From Rapana venosa (taxonomy: Eukaryota; Mollusca; Gastropoda; Neogastropoda; Muricidae), in NCBI GenBank assembly GCA_028751875.1, contig CM054157.1:50920686-50984685 (forward strand): DNA of 64,000 bases. The letters run 5' to 3'. The first letter of the stretch is position 1; every line of letters starts with the position of its first letter. The notes under the pieces are model-generated. The model was not told where the DNA came from. It ran no database searches and saw nothing but the letters and a program-made list of their open reading frames with translations. Both the position numbers and the translations under genes were made by a program. Shown one piece after another: positions 31,000 through 42,678 of this stretch.

Positions 31000-32970
31000 G
31001 TATAATAGAAAAAGATGGTGCAAAAACATTTGGTGCAATCTTGATCCATACAGATGTTTTTAAAAGATCCTTAGGCATAAAAGGAAACAGACAGACAATC
31101 GTTATTACAAACATATGCCCCACACTATTGAATGAAAATCAGAATTTTGCCTGTAGGTTTCCTACTTTAGGAAAAGATGATTTCATTGTTCCAGGCACAT
31201 AGGCTTGCTTTTCAGATAGGACGTCGAGTTGGAGATGATCCACCAGAAGTGTGGTAGCAAACTTAGGGATGGGCTAGTATAACAAGATTATGTGTCAACT
31301 AGATGCCAGAGAAGTGCTGTACCCTAACAAAGCTGACAGATTCTTGCTTCCTATATGATTTTATGGATGACAAAAAACAAAAAGATGATCTTATTTATCA
31401 AGGATTCAGGATGATGAGGCTAAACCATTAGAGTAGATTCTGCTGATAAGGGAGAACAAGAAAAAAGATGTGCTATCGCAAGGCTTATGGTAAACAGGTT
31501 TTGTATTCCTCTTGACTTTGAATGCTCAGCTTCACATGCCTTACTATCAGGGCCCCCTCAGAGACAGATGTTGTATGCGCATTACGTTTTTACTGGACCA
31601 GTGCTCGTGTTCTTAATCCAGTGACATGACGCAAGAAAAAATATCTAGTATATCTTTAGAGTTCTGATGTGGTCAATCACAGCGTTGCAAGCTTGATTGA
31701 CGCAATATCATGTCAAGGCTTGCTAATCTGTTCTGAAAGAGTGCTCATCCTAGCACATTAATGAAGGAGTACAGCAGATACGTATGGAAAACTTAATCTG
31801 AACACTTGCCAAGATCCTTAAAAAGGAATGCTGTTGAAGAACAGATGGCCCTTTTCCCAGACAAGTGAGCGGTTATTAATCCCTGTATTAAACATTTTGT
31901 ATGTACTTATGGGGCAAACCACATCAAGTTCTATACTCAGGTTATTTATATATCAACACTTTGATGAGGTAAGAAACATACTTTGCTGTTGGACACACAG
32001 TGATCGCCTAATGGTCATACAAGCAAATCTTTACTCTGCAGATGTTCGGCTTCATGAGTACTTCACACTTAAATAAGCATAGTGGGTTGATTAAGGTGTC
32101 AGATGAGGCTAGGCTGAGGGGTCCAGGAGATGCATTGAAAATGGTTCCGCAGGTAAATAACTATACAAATAGAGGAAAGAGCAAGGAAAATGATGCGCCA
32201 AAAAAATATATCTATTTGTAGTGATGGATGGGACAATTCAACATAGAAGGACAACCGACTAAAGAAGTTGTTTACTAATGGACAGCATAAGTTTTCTACA
32301 AAGAAGCTCACTGCTTCTAATATTGCGGCAGACTGGCTGTGCAAGCTGTATGTGTTTTAGAATTATAACAAAACAGTGTACAAAAACTCATTTCGCGTTC
32401 ACTGTTTATCTTGGTCCAACCCTACAACAACATTAAAACATCCAGGAGAGAGAAAACTTTATTTGGAAAGTATGAGAATCAAATCTATGGTTAATCCTCT
32501 TCGGCAGGCTAAGTGAGGGTTAGAATACTCTTAAAATTGTTTGACAATACCGTAACATTATTTCTTATAAGCTGTGCTAGCGAGCATGACCATTGTTAAC
32601 GCAAAGGAATAGTTAGTCTAAGCTTGCTTACAGTGGGAAGGAGCATGCACCGATATGGTTTGGTAGCTAACAAAACAATTTCATGATTATTAAAAGATTT
32701 CTGTGAACAAATCCAAAGTGTTGTAATTTTTCACATGCACAGACAGAGATGGGTTTAATGATTGCCTTCGGGCGACTGATGTTCTTACAGATGGCCAGAC
32801 GAGAAAGAATAAAACTAAAATGAGCAGCTCAAACGAAGTCCAGTAATTTCTTAAAAAGTAACGAACAACAACGATTACTGTATTGTGTGCAACCCAATAG
32901 CTTATTTTTTAAACACACACAAGAACATACAGACAGACACAATAGATTTTTTACACAGCACAAAACAAAA
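31000..32970 (+). other. Polinton right interior, eroded plus-strand protein-like text
   Basis: Plus-strand fragments such as DRLMVIQANLYSADVRLHEY (about 31,995-32,064) and DEARLRGPGDALKMVPQVNN (about 32,103-32,162) look protein-derived but are interrupted by stops. No known domain is recognised. Confidence 0.3.
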
Positions 32971-33821
32971 CATACACACACACACTCTCACACACAAACA
33001 CACATAATAAGAAGCAGCTGTAGGCCTACTGCCAACTGTGTTGTATTGGCAACATGCCAAAATCTTTTTTTTAACACACATATTCAGCTTGGTTGGGCTT
33101 GCACAAAGGGGGCGTGGCTAAGTATTGCACCATCAGAAAGGAAGGTTTATATTTACTAATTTTCAGTTTGCTATCACCCTTCAGGGCAGCCCAATGGGGA
33201 AGTCAGAATGAAATAGACAGGGCAGGCAGTGCAGGCAGGCAGGGGTTCGAACCCGCGTAGCAGTAGCTACAGGTCCTATGTTTATGTGTTGTGTGTACTA
33301 TGTTTGTGCTGTTAAGTGTTTGTGTGTATTATGTCCTGTATGTACTAAGTTGTGTTGTGCGAGTGTGTATTATGTTGTCCTGTTATGTGTACTGATTACA
33401 AGTGGTGTGTGAATGCGTGTGTCGGCATTCCAACAGTCGTGAATGCTGGAAATCTTCTCCGCTACCCAAAGCTCTGTTGCAGTGCCCTCCAATTGTTCTT
33501 CTTTTGTAATGGAGCCTGGGAAGCGGAGAAGGTTTTGCACTTTTTCACTCTGATAAAAATTCAGCTAAAAACTTCAGCACTGCATAAATTTCCATAATTT
33601 TATAGTTTTACCGACTAGAAATAAGATAGTAACATTTTTTATTTATTATAAGAGATAGTGAAACAGGCATTCAAGGTAAACTGCTACTTCAACTTACCTA
33701 GATTTCATATAAAACATGGCAACTTTTGGCCCGATGAGGTGAAGACGTATTGGGCCAAAGTTGCTAGGTTTTATATGAAAACTAGGTAAGTTGAGATTGA
33801 ATGCCTGTTTTCCATATCTCT
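32971..33821 (-). repeat. Polinton right terminal inverted repeat
   Basis: It is the reverse complement of 17,820-18,684. It includes GGGGGCGTGGCTAAG near 33,109, GGGGTTCGAACCC near 33,242 and ACATAATAAGAAGCAGC near 33,002. It ends in the 171-bp terminal hairpin (33,651-33,821). Differences from the left copy are scattered substitutions and small indels, consistent with an old insertion. Confidence 0.9.
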
Positions 33822-34829
33822 ACTGTTGTACCATTCAGTTTTGCTGAAGTACTGGTCTGCCATTTAGTCTTGCTGAAGTAGTGGTCTGCCCTTTAGTCTT
33901 GCTGAAGTACTGGTGTATCATTTAGTCTTGCTGAAGTTCTGGTGTATCATTTAGTCTTGCTGAAGTTCTGGTGTATCATTTAGTCTTGCTGAAGTTCTGG
34001 TGTATCATTTAGTCTTGCTGAAGTACCGGTGTACCATTTAGTCTTGCTGAAGTACTGGTGTACCATTTAGTCTTGCTGAAGTATTTGAGTAGCATTTAGT
34101 CTTGATGAAGTACTGGGCTGCCAATTTTGCTGAAGTACTGGTGTACCATTTAATCTTGCTGAAGTACTGATGTGCTCTTTAGTCTTGCTGAAGTACATGT
34201 GTATCATTTAGTCTTGCTGAAGTACATGTGTACCATTTAGTCTTGCTGAAGTAGTGGTCTGCCATTTTTGCTGATATACTGAAGTACCATTTAGTCTTGC
34301 TAAAGTACTGGTGCACACTTTAGTCTTGCTGAAGTACTGGTGTATTATTTACTCTTGCTGAAGTACTGTCGTAGCATTTAGCCTTGCTGAGGTACTGGTG
34401 TACCATTTAGTCTTGCTGAAGTACTGGTGTAGCATTTAGTCTTGCTGAAGTACTGGTGTGCCCTTTAGTCTTGCTAAAGCAAATGTGTACCATTTAGTCT
34501 TGCTGAAGTAATGGTCTGCCCTTTTTGCTGAAGTACTGGTGTGCCATTTAATCTTGCTAAAGTACTGGTGTACACTTTAGTCTTGCTGAAGTACTTGCTT
34601 ACCATTTAGTCTTGCTGAAATACTGTCGTAGCACTTAGTCTTGCTGAAGTACTGGTGTACCATTTAGTCTTGCTGAAGTACTGGTGTAACATTTAGTCTT
34701 GCTGAAGTACTGGTCTGCCCTTTAGTCTTGCTGAAGTACCGGTCTACCATTTAGTCTTGCTGAAGTACTGGTGTGCCATTTAGTCTTTCTTAGGTACTTG
34801 TGTACCATTTAGTCTTGGTGAAGTACTGT

Positions 34830-35560
34830 GTACCATTCTATCATGTTGAGGTACAAGTGTACCCATTTAGTCTTGCTGAATAACTGTTCTTCCATTTAAA
34901 TCTTGCTGAATTACTGGTGTACATTTAGTTCTGCAAAGTACTTTTCCATTAATTTTAAGTCTTTCTGAAGTACTGGGTACCATTTAGTTCTTGCTGAAGT
35001 ATGTGTACCATTTAACTTGCTGAAGTACTGGTGTACCATTTAGTCTGCAGAAAGTACAGGTCTGCCATTTAGTCTTGCTGAAGTACTTGGGTACCATTTT
35101 AGCCTTGCTTTAAGTTACCTTTTGTCCATTTGTCTGGTGAAGTACTGTGTCGCATTTAGTTTTATGAAGTAACTGGGGTACCCCTTTAGTCTTTCCTGAA
35201 GTTCTGGTATACCATTTAGTCTTGCCGAAATTTAGGTCTTCATAAAGAAATGGTTACCATTTAGTCCCTTGCTAAATTACTTACCTTGCATTTTTGCTCA
35301 AGTACTTGGTGTATCCCTTTAGTCTTGCTGAAGCACTGGTGTCCATTTAGTCTTGTGAAGTACAGGGGTACATTTAGTCCTTCTGAAGTACTGGTTACCA
35401 TTCATCTTCTGAAGTATTTGAGTAGCATTTGTCTTGTGAAGTACTGGGCTGCCAAATTTTTCTGAAGTACTGCTGTACCATTTAATGTTGCTGAAGTACT
35501 GGTGTCTTTTAGTCCCTTGCTGAAGTTTCTGTGTTTTCATTTAGTCTTGCTGAAGAAATT
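34830..35560. other. low-quality patch in the satellite
   Basis: This stretch aligns with 36,268-36,990 at an offset of about 1,434 bp. It carries many single-base losses and extra homopolymer bases that the second copy lacks (TACAAGTGTACCCATTTAG against TACATGTGTACCATTTAG). This pattern is typical of unpolished long reads. Confidence 0.6.
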
Positions 35561-38017
35561 GTACCATTTAGTCTTGCTGAAGTAGTGGTCTGCCATTTTT
35601 GCTGATATACTGAAGTACCATTTAGTCTTGCTAAAGTACTGGTGTACACTTTAGTCTTGCTGAAGTACTGGTGTATTATTTACTCTTGCTGAAGTACTGT
35701 CGTAGCATTTAGCCTTGCTGAGGTACTGGTGTACCATTTAGTCTTGCTGAAGTACTGGTGTGCCCTTTAGTCTTGCTAAAGTAAATGTGTACCATTTAGT
35801 CTTGCTGAAGTAATGGTCTGCCCTTTTTGCTGAAGTACTGGTGTACCATTTAGTCTTGCTGAAGTACTGGTGTACCATTTAGTCTTGCTGAAGTACTGGT
35901 GTGCCCTTTAGTCTTGCTGAAGTACCGGTCTACCATTTAGTCTTGCTGAAGTACTGGTCTGCCCTTTTTGCTGATATACTGAAGTACCATTTAATCTTGC
36001 TAAAGTACTGGTGTACACTTTAGTCTTGCTGAAGTACTTGTTTACCATTTAGTCTTGCTGAAGTACTGTCGTAGCACTTAGTCTTGCTGAAGTACTGGTG
36101 TACGATTTAGTCTTGCTGAAGTACTGGTGTAACATTTAGTCTTGCTGAAGTACTGGTCTGCCCTTTAGTCTTGCTGAAGTACCGGTCTACCATTTAGTCT
36201 TGCTGAAGTACTGGTGTGCCATTTAGTCTTTCTTAGGTACTTGTGTACCATTTAGTCTTGGTGAAGTACTGGTGTACCATTCAGTCATGTTGAGGTACAT
36301 GTGTACCATTTAGTCTTGCTGAAGTACTGTTCTGTCATTTAGTCTTGCTGAATTACTGGTGTACCATTTAGTTCTGCTAAAGTACTGGTTTACCATTTAG
36401 TCTTTCTGAAGTACTGGTGTACCTTTTAGTCTTGCTGAAGTACTGGTGTACCATTTAGTCTTGCTGAAGTACTGGTGTACCATTTAGTCTTGCAGAAGTA
36501 CTGGTCTGCCATTTAGTCTTGCTGAAGTACTTGGGTACCATTTAGTCTTGCTGAGTTACTTGTGTACCATTTAGTCTTGGTGAAGTACTAGTGTAGCATT
36601 TAGTTTTAATGAAGTTCTGGTGTACCATTTAGTCTTCCTGAAGTTCTGGTATACCATTTAGTCTTGCCGAAATTTAGGTCTTCATAAAGAACTGGTGTAC
36701 CATGTAGTCTTGCTAAATTACTTACCTTGCATTTTTGCTGAAGTACTGGTGTATCATTTAGTCTTGCTGAAGTACTGGTGTACCATTTAGTCTTGCTGAA
36801 GTACATGTGTACCATTTAGTCCTTCTGAAGTACTGGTGTACCTTTTAGTCTTACTGAAGTATTTGAGTAGCATTTAGTCTTGATGAAGTACTGGGCTGCC
36901 AATTTTGCTGAAGTACTGCTGTACCATTTAATGTTGCTGAAGTACTGGTGTGCTTTTTAGTCTTGCTGAAGTACATGTGTATCATTTAGTCTTGCTGAAG
37001 TACATGTGTACCATTTAGTCTTGCTGAAGTAGTGGTCTGCTATTTTTGCTGATATACTGAAGTACCATTTAGTCTTGCTAAAGTACTGGTGTACACTTTA
37101 GTCTTGCTGAAGTACTGGTGTATTATTTACTCTTGCTGAAGTACTGTCGTAGCATTTAGCCTTGCTGAGGTACTGGTGTACCATTTAGTCTTGCTGAAGT
37201 AATGGTCTGCCCTTTTTGCTGAAGTACTGGTGTACCATTTAGTTTTGCTGAAGTACTTGTTTACCATTTATGCTTGCTGAAGTACTGTCGTAACACTTAG
37301 TCTTGCTAAAGTAAATGTGTACCATTTAGTCTTGCTGAAGTAATTGTCTGCCTTTTTGCTGAAGTACTGGTGTACACTTTAGTCTTGCTGAAGTACTTGT
37401 TTACCATTTAGTCTTGCTGAAGTACTGTCGTAGCACTTATTCTTGCTGAAGTACTGGTGTACCATTTAGTCTTGCTGAGATACTGGTGTACCATTTAGTC
37501 TGGCTGAGGTACTGGTGTACCATTTAGTCTTGCTGATGTACTGGTGTACCATTTAGTCTTGCTAAAGCACTGGTGTACTGTTTAGTCTTACTGAAGTTCA
37601 TGTGTACCTTTTGTCTTGCTGAAGTAGTGGTCTGCCATTTCTTGTGAAGTACTTGTGTACCATTTAGTCTTGCTGAAGCACTGTTGGTCAATTTAGTCTT
37701 GCTTAAGTACTGGTGTACACTTTAGTCTTGCTGAAGTACTGGTGTATTATTTAGTCTTGCTGAAGTACTGTCATAGCATTTAGTCTTGCTGATGTACTGG
37801 TGTACCATTTAGTCTTGCTGAAGTACTGGTGTAGCATTTAGTCTTGCGAAAGCACTGGTCTGCCATTTCTTGTGAAGAACTTGCATACTATTTAGTCTTG
37901 CTGAAGCACTGGGCTGCCATTTAGTCTTTCTGAAGTACTGGTGTACCATTTAGACTTGCTGAAGTATTGGTCTTCCATGTAGTCTTTCTGAAGTACTGGT
38001 GTACCATCTAATCTTGC

Positions 38018-38111
38018 TGAATTAAATGATGAAAAAAAGCAAATGCATTGCTTATTCAATGTACCATCTGGAAATAAAATTTTGACTTGACTTGACTTGA
38101 CTTGACTTGAA
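38018..38111 (+). mobile_element. short LINE 3' tail with (TTGAC)n, inserted in the satellite
   Basis: Non-satellite text (ATGATGAAAAAAAGC, then CCATCTGGAAATAAAATTT) ends in five CTTGA units. It interrupts a monomer between CTTGCTGAATTA and ATTACTGGTTTG. The pentanucleotide tail and an ATTA-type flank duplication are typical of a severely truncated non-LTR insertion. Confidence 0.6.
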
Positions 38112-38189
38112 TTACTGGTTTGTCAGTCTTGCTGAAGTACTGGTGTACCATTTAGTCTTGCTGAAGTAGTGGTGGAACATTTAGCCTTT

Positions 38190-40030
38190 CCGAAGTACTG
38201 GGTCCATTTAGCTTGCGAAGTACGGTCTGTTTTTTATTTCCTGAATACTGGGCTGCCGTTAGGTTTGGGGAAATACTGGTCTGGCATTTAGTCTTGTAAA
38301 GTACTGGGTTTTTATTTAGTCTTGCTGAAAAACGGTCTGCCATTTAGTTTTTATTGATATCTAGTTTTTATTTTTTCTTCTGAAATACTGGGTACCCTGT
38401 AGTTTGCTGAAACTGGGAACCCTTTTTGTCTTGCTAAGTACTGTCTCCCTTTGTCTTTTCTGAAGATGATCTGCCATTTTGTCTTTCTGAAGTACTGGTC
38501 GCTATTTAGTCTTTTGAAGTACGGTAAACCATTTTTGTCTTGCTGAATACTGGGAAACCCTTTTGTCTTGCTGAATACGGTCTGCCTTTAGTCTTTCGAA
38601 GTACTGGTCTGCCTTTAGTCTTGTGAAGTACTGGTCTGCTATTTATCTTGTGAATATGGAAACCATTTAGTCTTGGGTACTGGTTACCATTTTTCTTGCT
38701 AAATACTGGGGTGCCATTTTCGCTGAAGTACTGGGGTACCCCTTTTTTCTTGCTAAGTATGGTTACCCTTTTTGCCCCTTTCTGAAAGTCTGGGGGTATT
38801 AAGTCTTGCTGAAGATGGTGTACCCTTTAGTCTTTCGAAGTACGGTGTATCATTTAGTTCTGCGAGTATGGTGTATCATTTAGTCTTTTCTGAAGTCCGG
38901 TTACCTTTTTGTCTTTTTTTAAATCCCCGGGGCCCCTTTTTGCTGAAGTAAAGGTTTTAACCCTTTTTTCTTTTCTGAAGTATGGTTTATCCTTTAGTCT
39001 TGCTCAAATACTGTGTACTTTTTTGTTTTCTGAAGTATGGGGTACCATTTTGTTTGCTGAAGTACTGGGTACCATTAGTAATTGAAGACTGGTGACCCTG
39101 TGTCTTGCGAAGTACTGGTGACCTTTTTGTCTTGCTGAATACTGGCTGCCATTTATCTTGCGGTAATGGTTTCCATTTAGTCTGCTGAAATATTGGGCTG
39201 CCATTTGTCATGCTGAAGAATGGTTTTACCATTTAGCTCGCTGAAAACTGGGTCTTCCAATTTTTCTGAAGTCCCGTGTAACATTTTTCTTGCTGAAAAT
39301 GGGTACAAATTTTTTCTTGCTGATGTACTGCTGTGGATTAGTGTGCGAAGTCTGGTGTAATTTAGTCTTGCTGAAGTACAGGTTTGTCATTTAGTTTTTC
39401 CCGAATTCTGGTCGGCCCCTTAGTTTTCGTGAAATACGGTGTGCCTTTGCTTTTGAAATTTTGGTCTTCTATGTAGTCTCTGAAGTACTGGGTACCATTT
39501 AGTCTTGCGAATTACTGGTTTTTTCAGTTAATCTTGCTGAAGTTGTCTACCGTTAGGTTTGCTGAAATACTGTTTGGATTTGTCTTTCTCAAGACTGGTC
39601 TGCTTTTAGTCTTGCTGAAGTAGGTCTGCCCTTTTGTCTTTTTGTATAGTAGTTTACATTTAGTCTTGCTGAAGACTGGTGTACCATGTAGTCTTGCTAA
39701 GTACTGGGTACCCTTTAGTCTTTCTGAATACTGGGGGGCTTTTGTTGCTAAAGCCTGTCTGCAATTTTTGCAAGTACTGGGTTTTCCCTTTATTCTTGCG
39801 AAGTCCTGGTACTTTTTTTGTCTTGCTCAAGTACGGTGTACCCTTTTTTTTTTTTCTGAAGTGCTGGGGTACCATTCAGTTTCTGGGTACTGGTGACCCT
39901 TTAGTGTTGCTGAGACAGTGTACCATTTAGTTTTTTTCTGAAGTACTGGCCGCCAATTTTGCTGAAATCTGGGACCCTTTAGTGTTGCTGAGGTACTTGT
40001 GTACCATTTAGCTTTTAAAGTATGGTGTAG
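38190..40030. other. low-quality patch in the satellite
   Basis: Monomers are shortened, with lost CTG/TTG bases and expanded T and C runs (CCCTTTTTTC types). Clean monomers resume at about 40,070. Confidence 0.6.
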
Positions 40031-42678
40031 CAATTAGTGTTGCTAAAGCACTGGTCTGCCATTTTTTGTGAAGTACTGGTGTACCCTTTAGTCTTGCTGA
40101 AGTACTGGTGTACCATTTAGTCTTGCTGAAATACTGTTGTACCATTTACTCTTATTGAAGTACTGGTGTACCATTTAGTCTTGCTGAGGTACTGGTGTAC
40201 CATTTAGTCTTGCTGAGGTACTGGTGTACCATTTAGTCATGCTGAAGTGCTGGTCTGCTATTAGTCTTGCTGAAATAATGGTCTGCCATTTAGTCTTGCT
40301 AAGGTACTGGTATACCATTTAGTCTTGCTGAAGTACTGGTGTACCATTGGGTCTTGCTGAAGTACTGGTGTACCATTTAGTCTTGCTGAAGTACTGGCGT
40401 GCCATTTAGTTTTGCTGAAGTACTGCTGTACCATTTAGTCTTTCTGAAGTAGTGGTGTACCATTTAGTCTTGCTGAAGTGCTGGTTTGCCATTTTTGCTG
40501 AAGTACTGGCGTGCCATTTAGTTTTGCTGAAGTACTGCTGTACCATTTAGTCTTGCTGCAGTACTGGTGTACCATTTAGTTTTGCTGAAGTACTGGTGTA
40601 CCATTTAGTCTCGCTGAAGTACTGGTGTACCATTTAGTCTTGCTGAAGTAGGGGTGCCATTTTTGCTGAAGTGCTGGTGTGCCATTTAGTCTTGTGAAGT
40701 ACTGGTGTACCATTTAGTCTCGCTGAAGTACTGGTCTGCCATTCTTGCTGAAGTACCGGTGTACCATTTAGTCGTGCTGAAGTACTGGTGTACCATTTAG
40801 TCTTGCTGAAGTACTGGTGTGGCATGTAGTCGTGCTGAAGTAGTGGTGTAGCATTTAGTGTTGCTGAAGTACTGGTGTGGCATGTAGTCGTGCTGAAGTA
40901 CTGGTGTAGCATTTAGACTTGCTGAAGTAGTGGTGGAACATTTAGCCTTGCTGAAGTACTGGTGTAGCATTTAGTGTTGCTAAAGCACTGCTCTGCCATT
41001 TTTGCTGAAGTACTGGTGTACCCTTTATTCTTGCTGAAGTCCTCGTGTACTTTTTAGTCTTGCTCAAGTACTGGTGTACCATTTAGTTTTTCTGAAGTAC
41101 TGGTGTACCATTCAGTCCTGCTGAGGTACTGGTGTACCATTTAGTGTTGCTGAGGTACTGGTGTACCATTTAGTTTTGCTGAAGTACTGGCCTGCCATTT
41201 TTGCTGAAGTAATGGTGTACCATTTAGTGTTGCTGAGGTACTGGTGTACCATTTAGTCTTGCTAAAGTACTGGTGTAGCATTTAGTGTTGCTAAAGCACT
41301 GGTCTGCCATTTTCTGTGAAGTACTGGTGTTCCCTTTAGTCTTGCTGAAGTACTGGTGTACCATTTAGTTTTGCTGAAATACTGGTGTACCATTTACTCT
41401 TACTGAAGTACTGGTGTACCATTTAGTCTTGCTGAGGTATTGGTATGCCATTTAGTCTTACTGAAGTACTTGTGTACCAGTTAGTCATGCTGAAGTACTG
41501 GTGTAGCCTTTAGTGTTGCTAAAGCACTGGTCTGCCATTTTTTGTGAAGTACTGGTGTACCGTTTCGTCTTGCTACAGTACTGGTCTACCGTTTAGTCTT
41601 GCTGAAGTACTGGTGTACCATTTATTCTTGCTGATTTACTGGTGTACTATTTAGTCTTGCTGAAGTACTGGTGTACCATTTAGTCTTGCTGAAGTATATG
41701 TGTATTATTAATCTTGCTGAAGTACTGATGTACAATTTTATCTTGCTGAAGTACTGGTCCGCCATTTTTTGCTTAACTGCTGGTGTACCGTTTAGTCTTG
41801 CTGAAGTACTGGTATACCATTTAGTCTTGCTGAAGTATGGTGTAGCATTTAGTTTTAATGAAGAACAGGTGTACCATTTAGTCTTCCTGAAGTTCTGGTA
41901 TACCATTTAGTCTTGCTGAAGTTTTGGTCTTCCTAAAGTACTGGTGTACCATTTAGTCTTGCTGAAGTACTGGTGTACCATTTAGTCTTGCTGAAGTACT
42001 GGTGTACCATTTAGTCTTGCTGAATTACAGGTCTGCCATTAAGTCTTGCTAAAGTACTGGTCTGCCATTAGTCTTACTATTTAGTCTTGCTGAAGTACTG
42101 GTGTACCATTTAGTTTTGCTGAAGTACTGGTGCACCATTTAGTCTTGCTGAAGTACTTGTGTACCATTTAGTTTTTTTCCGAAGTACTGGTCTACCATGT
42201 AGTCTTGCTGAAATACTTACCTGCCATTTTTGCTGAAGTACTGGTCTACCATTTAGTCTTGCTGATGTACTGGTAAACCATTTAGTCTTGCTAACGTACT
42301 GGTCTGCCATTTAGTCATTCTGAAGTACTGGTCTGCCATTTAGTCTTGCTGAAGTACTGGTGTGCCATTTTGTCTTGCTGAAGTACTGCTGTACCATTTA
42401 GTCTTGCTGAAGTACTGGTGTACCATTTAGTCTTGCTGACGTACTGGTGTACCATTTAGTCTTGCTGAAGTAATGGTGTACCATTTAGTCTTGCTATAGT
42501 ACTGGTCATGTCAGAGACTCCCTCTGCTACTGGTAACCATGTAACCCAGTACCACCTGCCACATGTGGGGAGTAAACCCAATCAAAAAATCCGACCTGGA
42601 GAGGGATGGGCTCCGCCAGGTTTGATTTACTCAAGATAAACCAATGACAAAGACAGCCAGAATTTCCATACCGGATCG

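Larger units (their letters stand above)
17820..33821. mobile_element. Maverick/Polinton-like element, 16 kb, degraded
   Basis: The element is bounded by inverted repeats of about 860 bp and begins AGAGATA, with the inverse TATCTCT at the right end. It is flanked by a 5-bp duplication ACTGT (17,815-17,819 and 33,822-33,826). Size, long terminal repeats, ends starting AG and a protein-primed type B DNA polymerase are the defining traits of Mavericks/Polintons, self-synthesising virus-like transposons related to adintoviruses. Two short plus-strand genes and one broken one follow the left repeat, the polymerase lies on the minus strand, and the remainder is eroded. Integrase, packaging ATPase, protease and capsid genes were not recognised with confidence. 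The coding content is broken by many stops and frameshifts, so the copy is inactive. Confidence 0.85.
33822..42506. repeat. 29-bp satellite array, segment 1
   Basis: Monomers are 29 bp. One end of the consensus is GTACCATTTAGTC and the other is GAAGTACTGGT, joined by TTGCT. Two classes alternate irregularly: one with GTGTACC, one with TCTGCC, the latter often in a shorter 25-bp form lacking TAGTC-like bases (CTGCCATTTTTGCTG). Larger blocks recur, for example the CTGATATACTGAAGTACC block at about 34,271, 35,602, 35,971 and 37,049. Sequence is noisy at about 34.83-35.56 and 38.19-40.03 kb. ORFs called here are readings of the repeat. Confidence 0.95.

Noticed and set aside
33822..42506. CRISPR-like appearance (about 29-bp repeats)
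   Set aside because: The repeats are head to tail with no unique spacers, and the context is eukaryotic. It is a tandem satellite.
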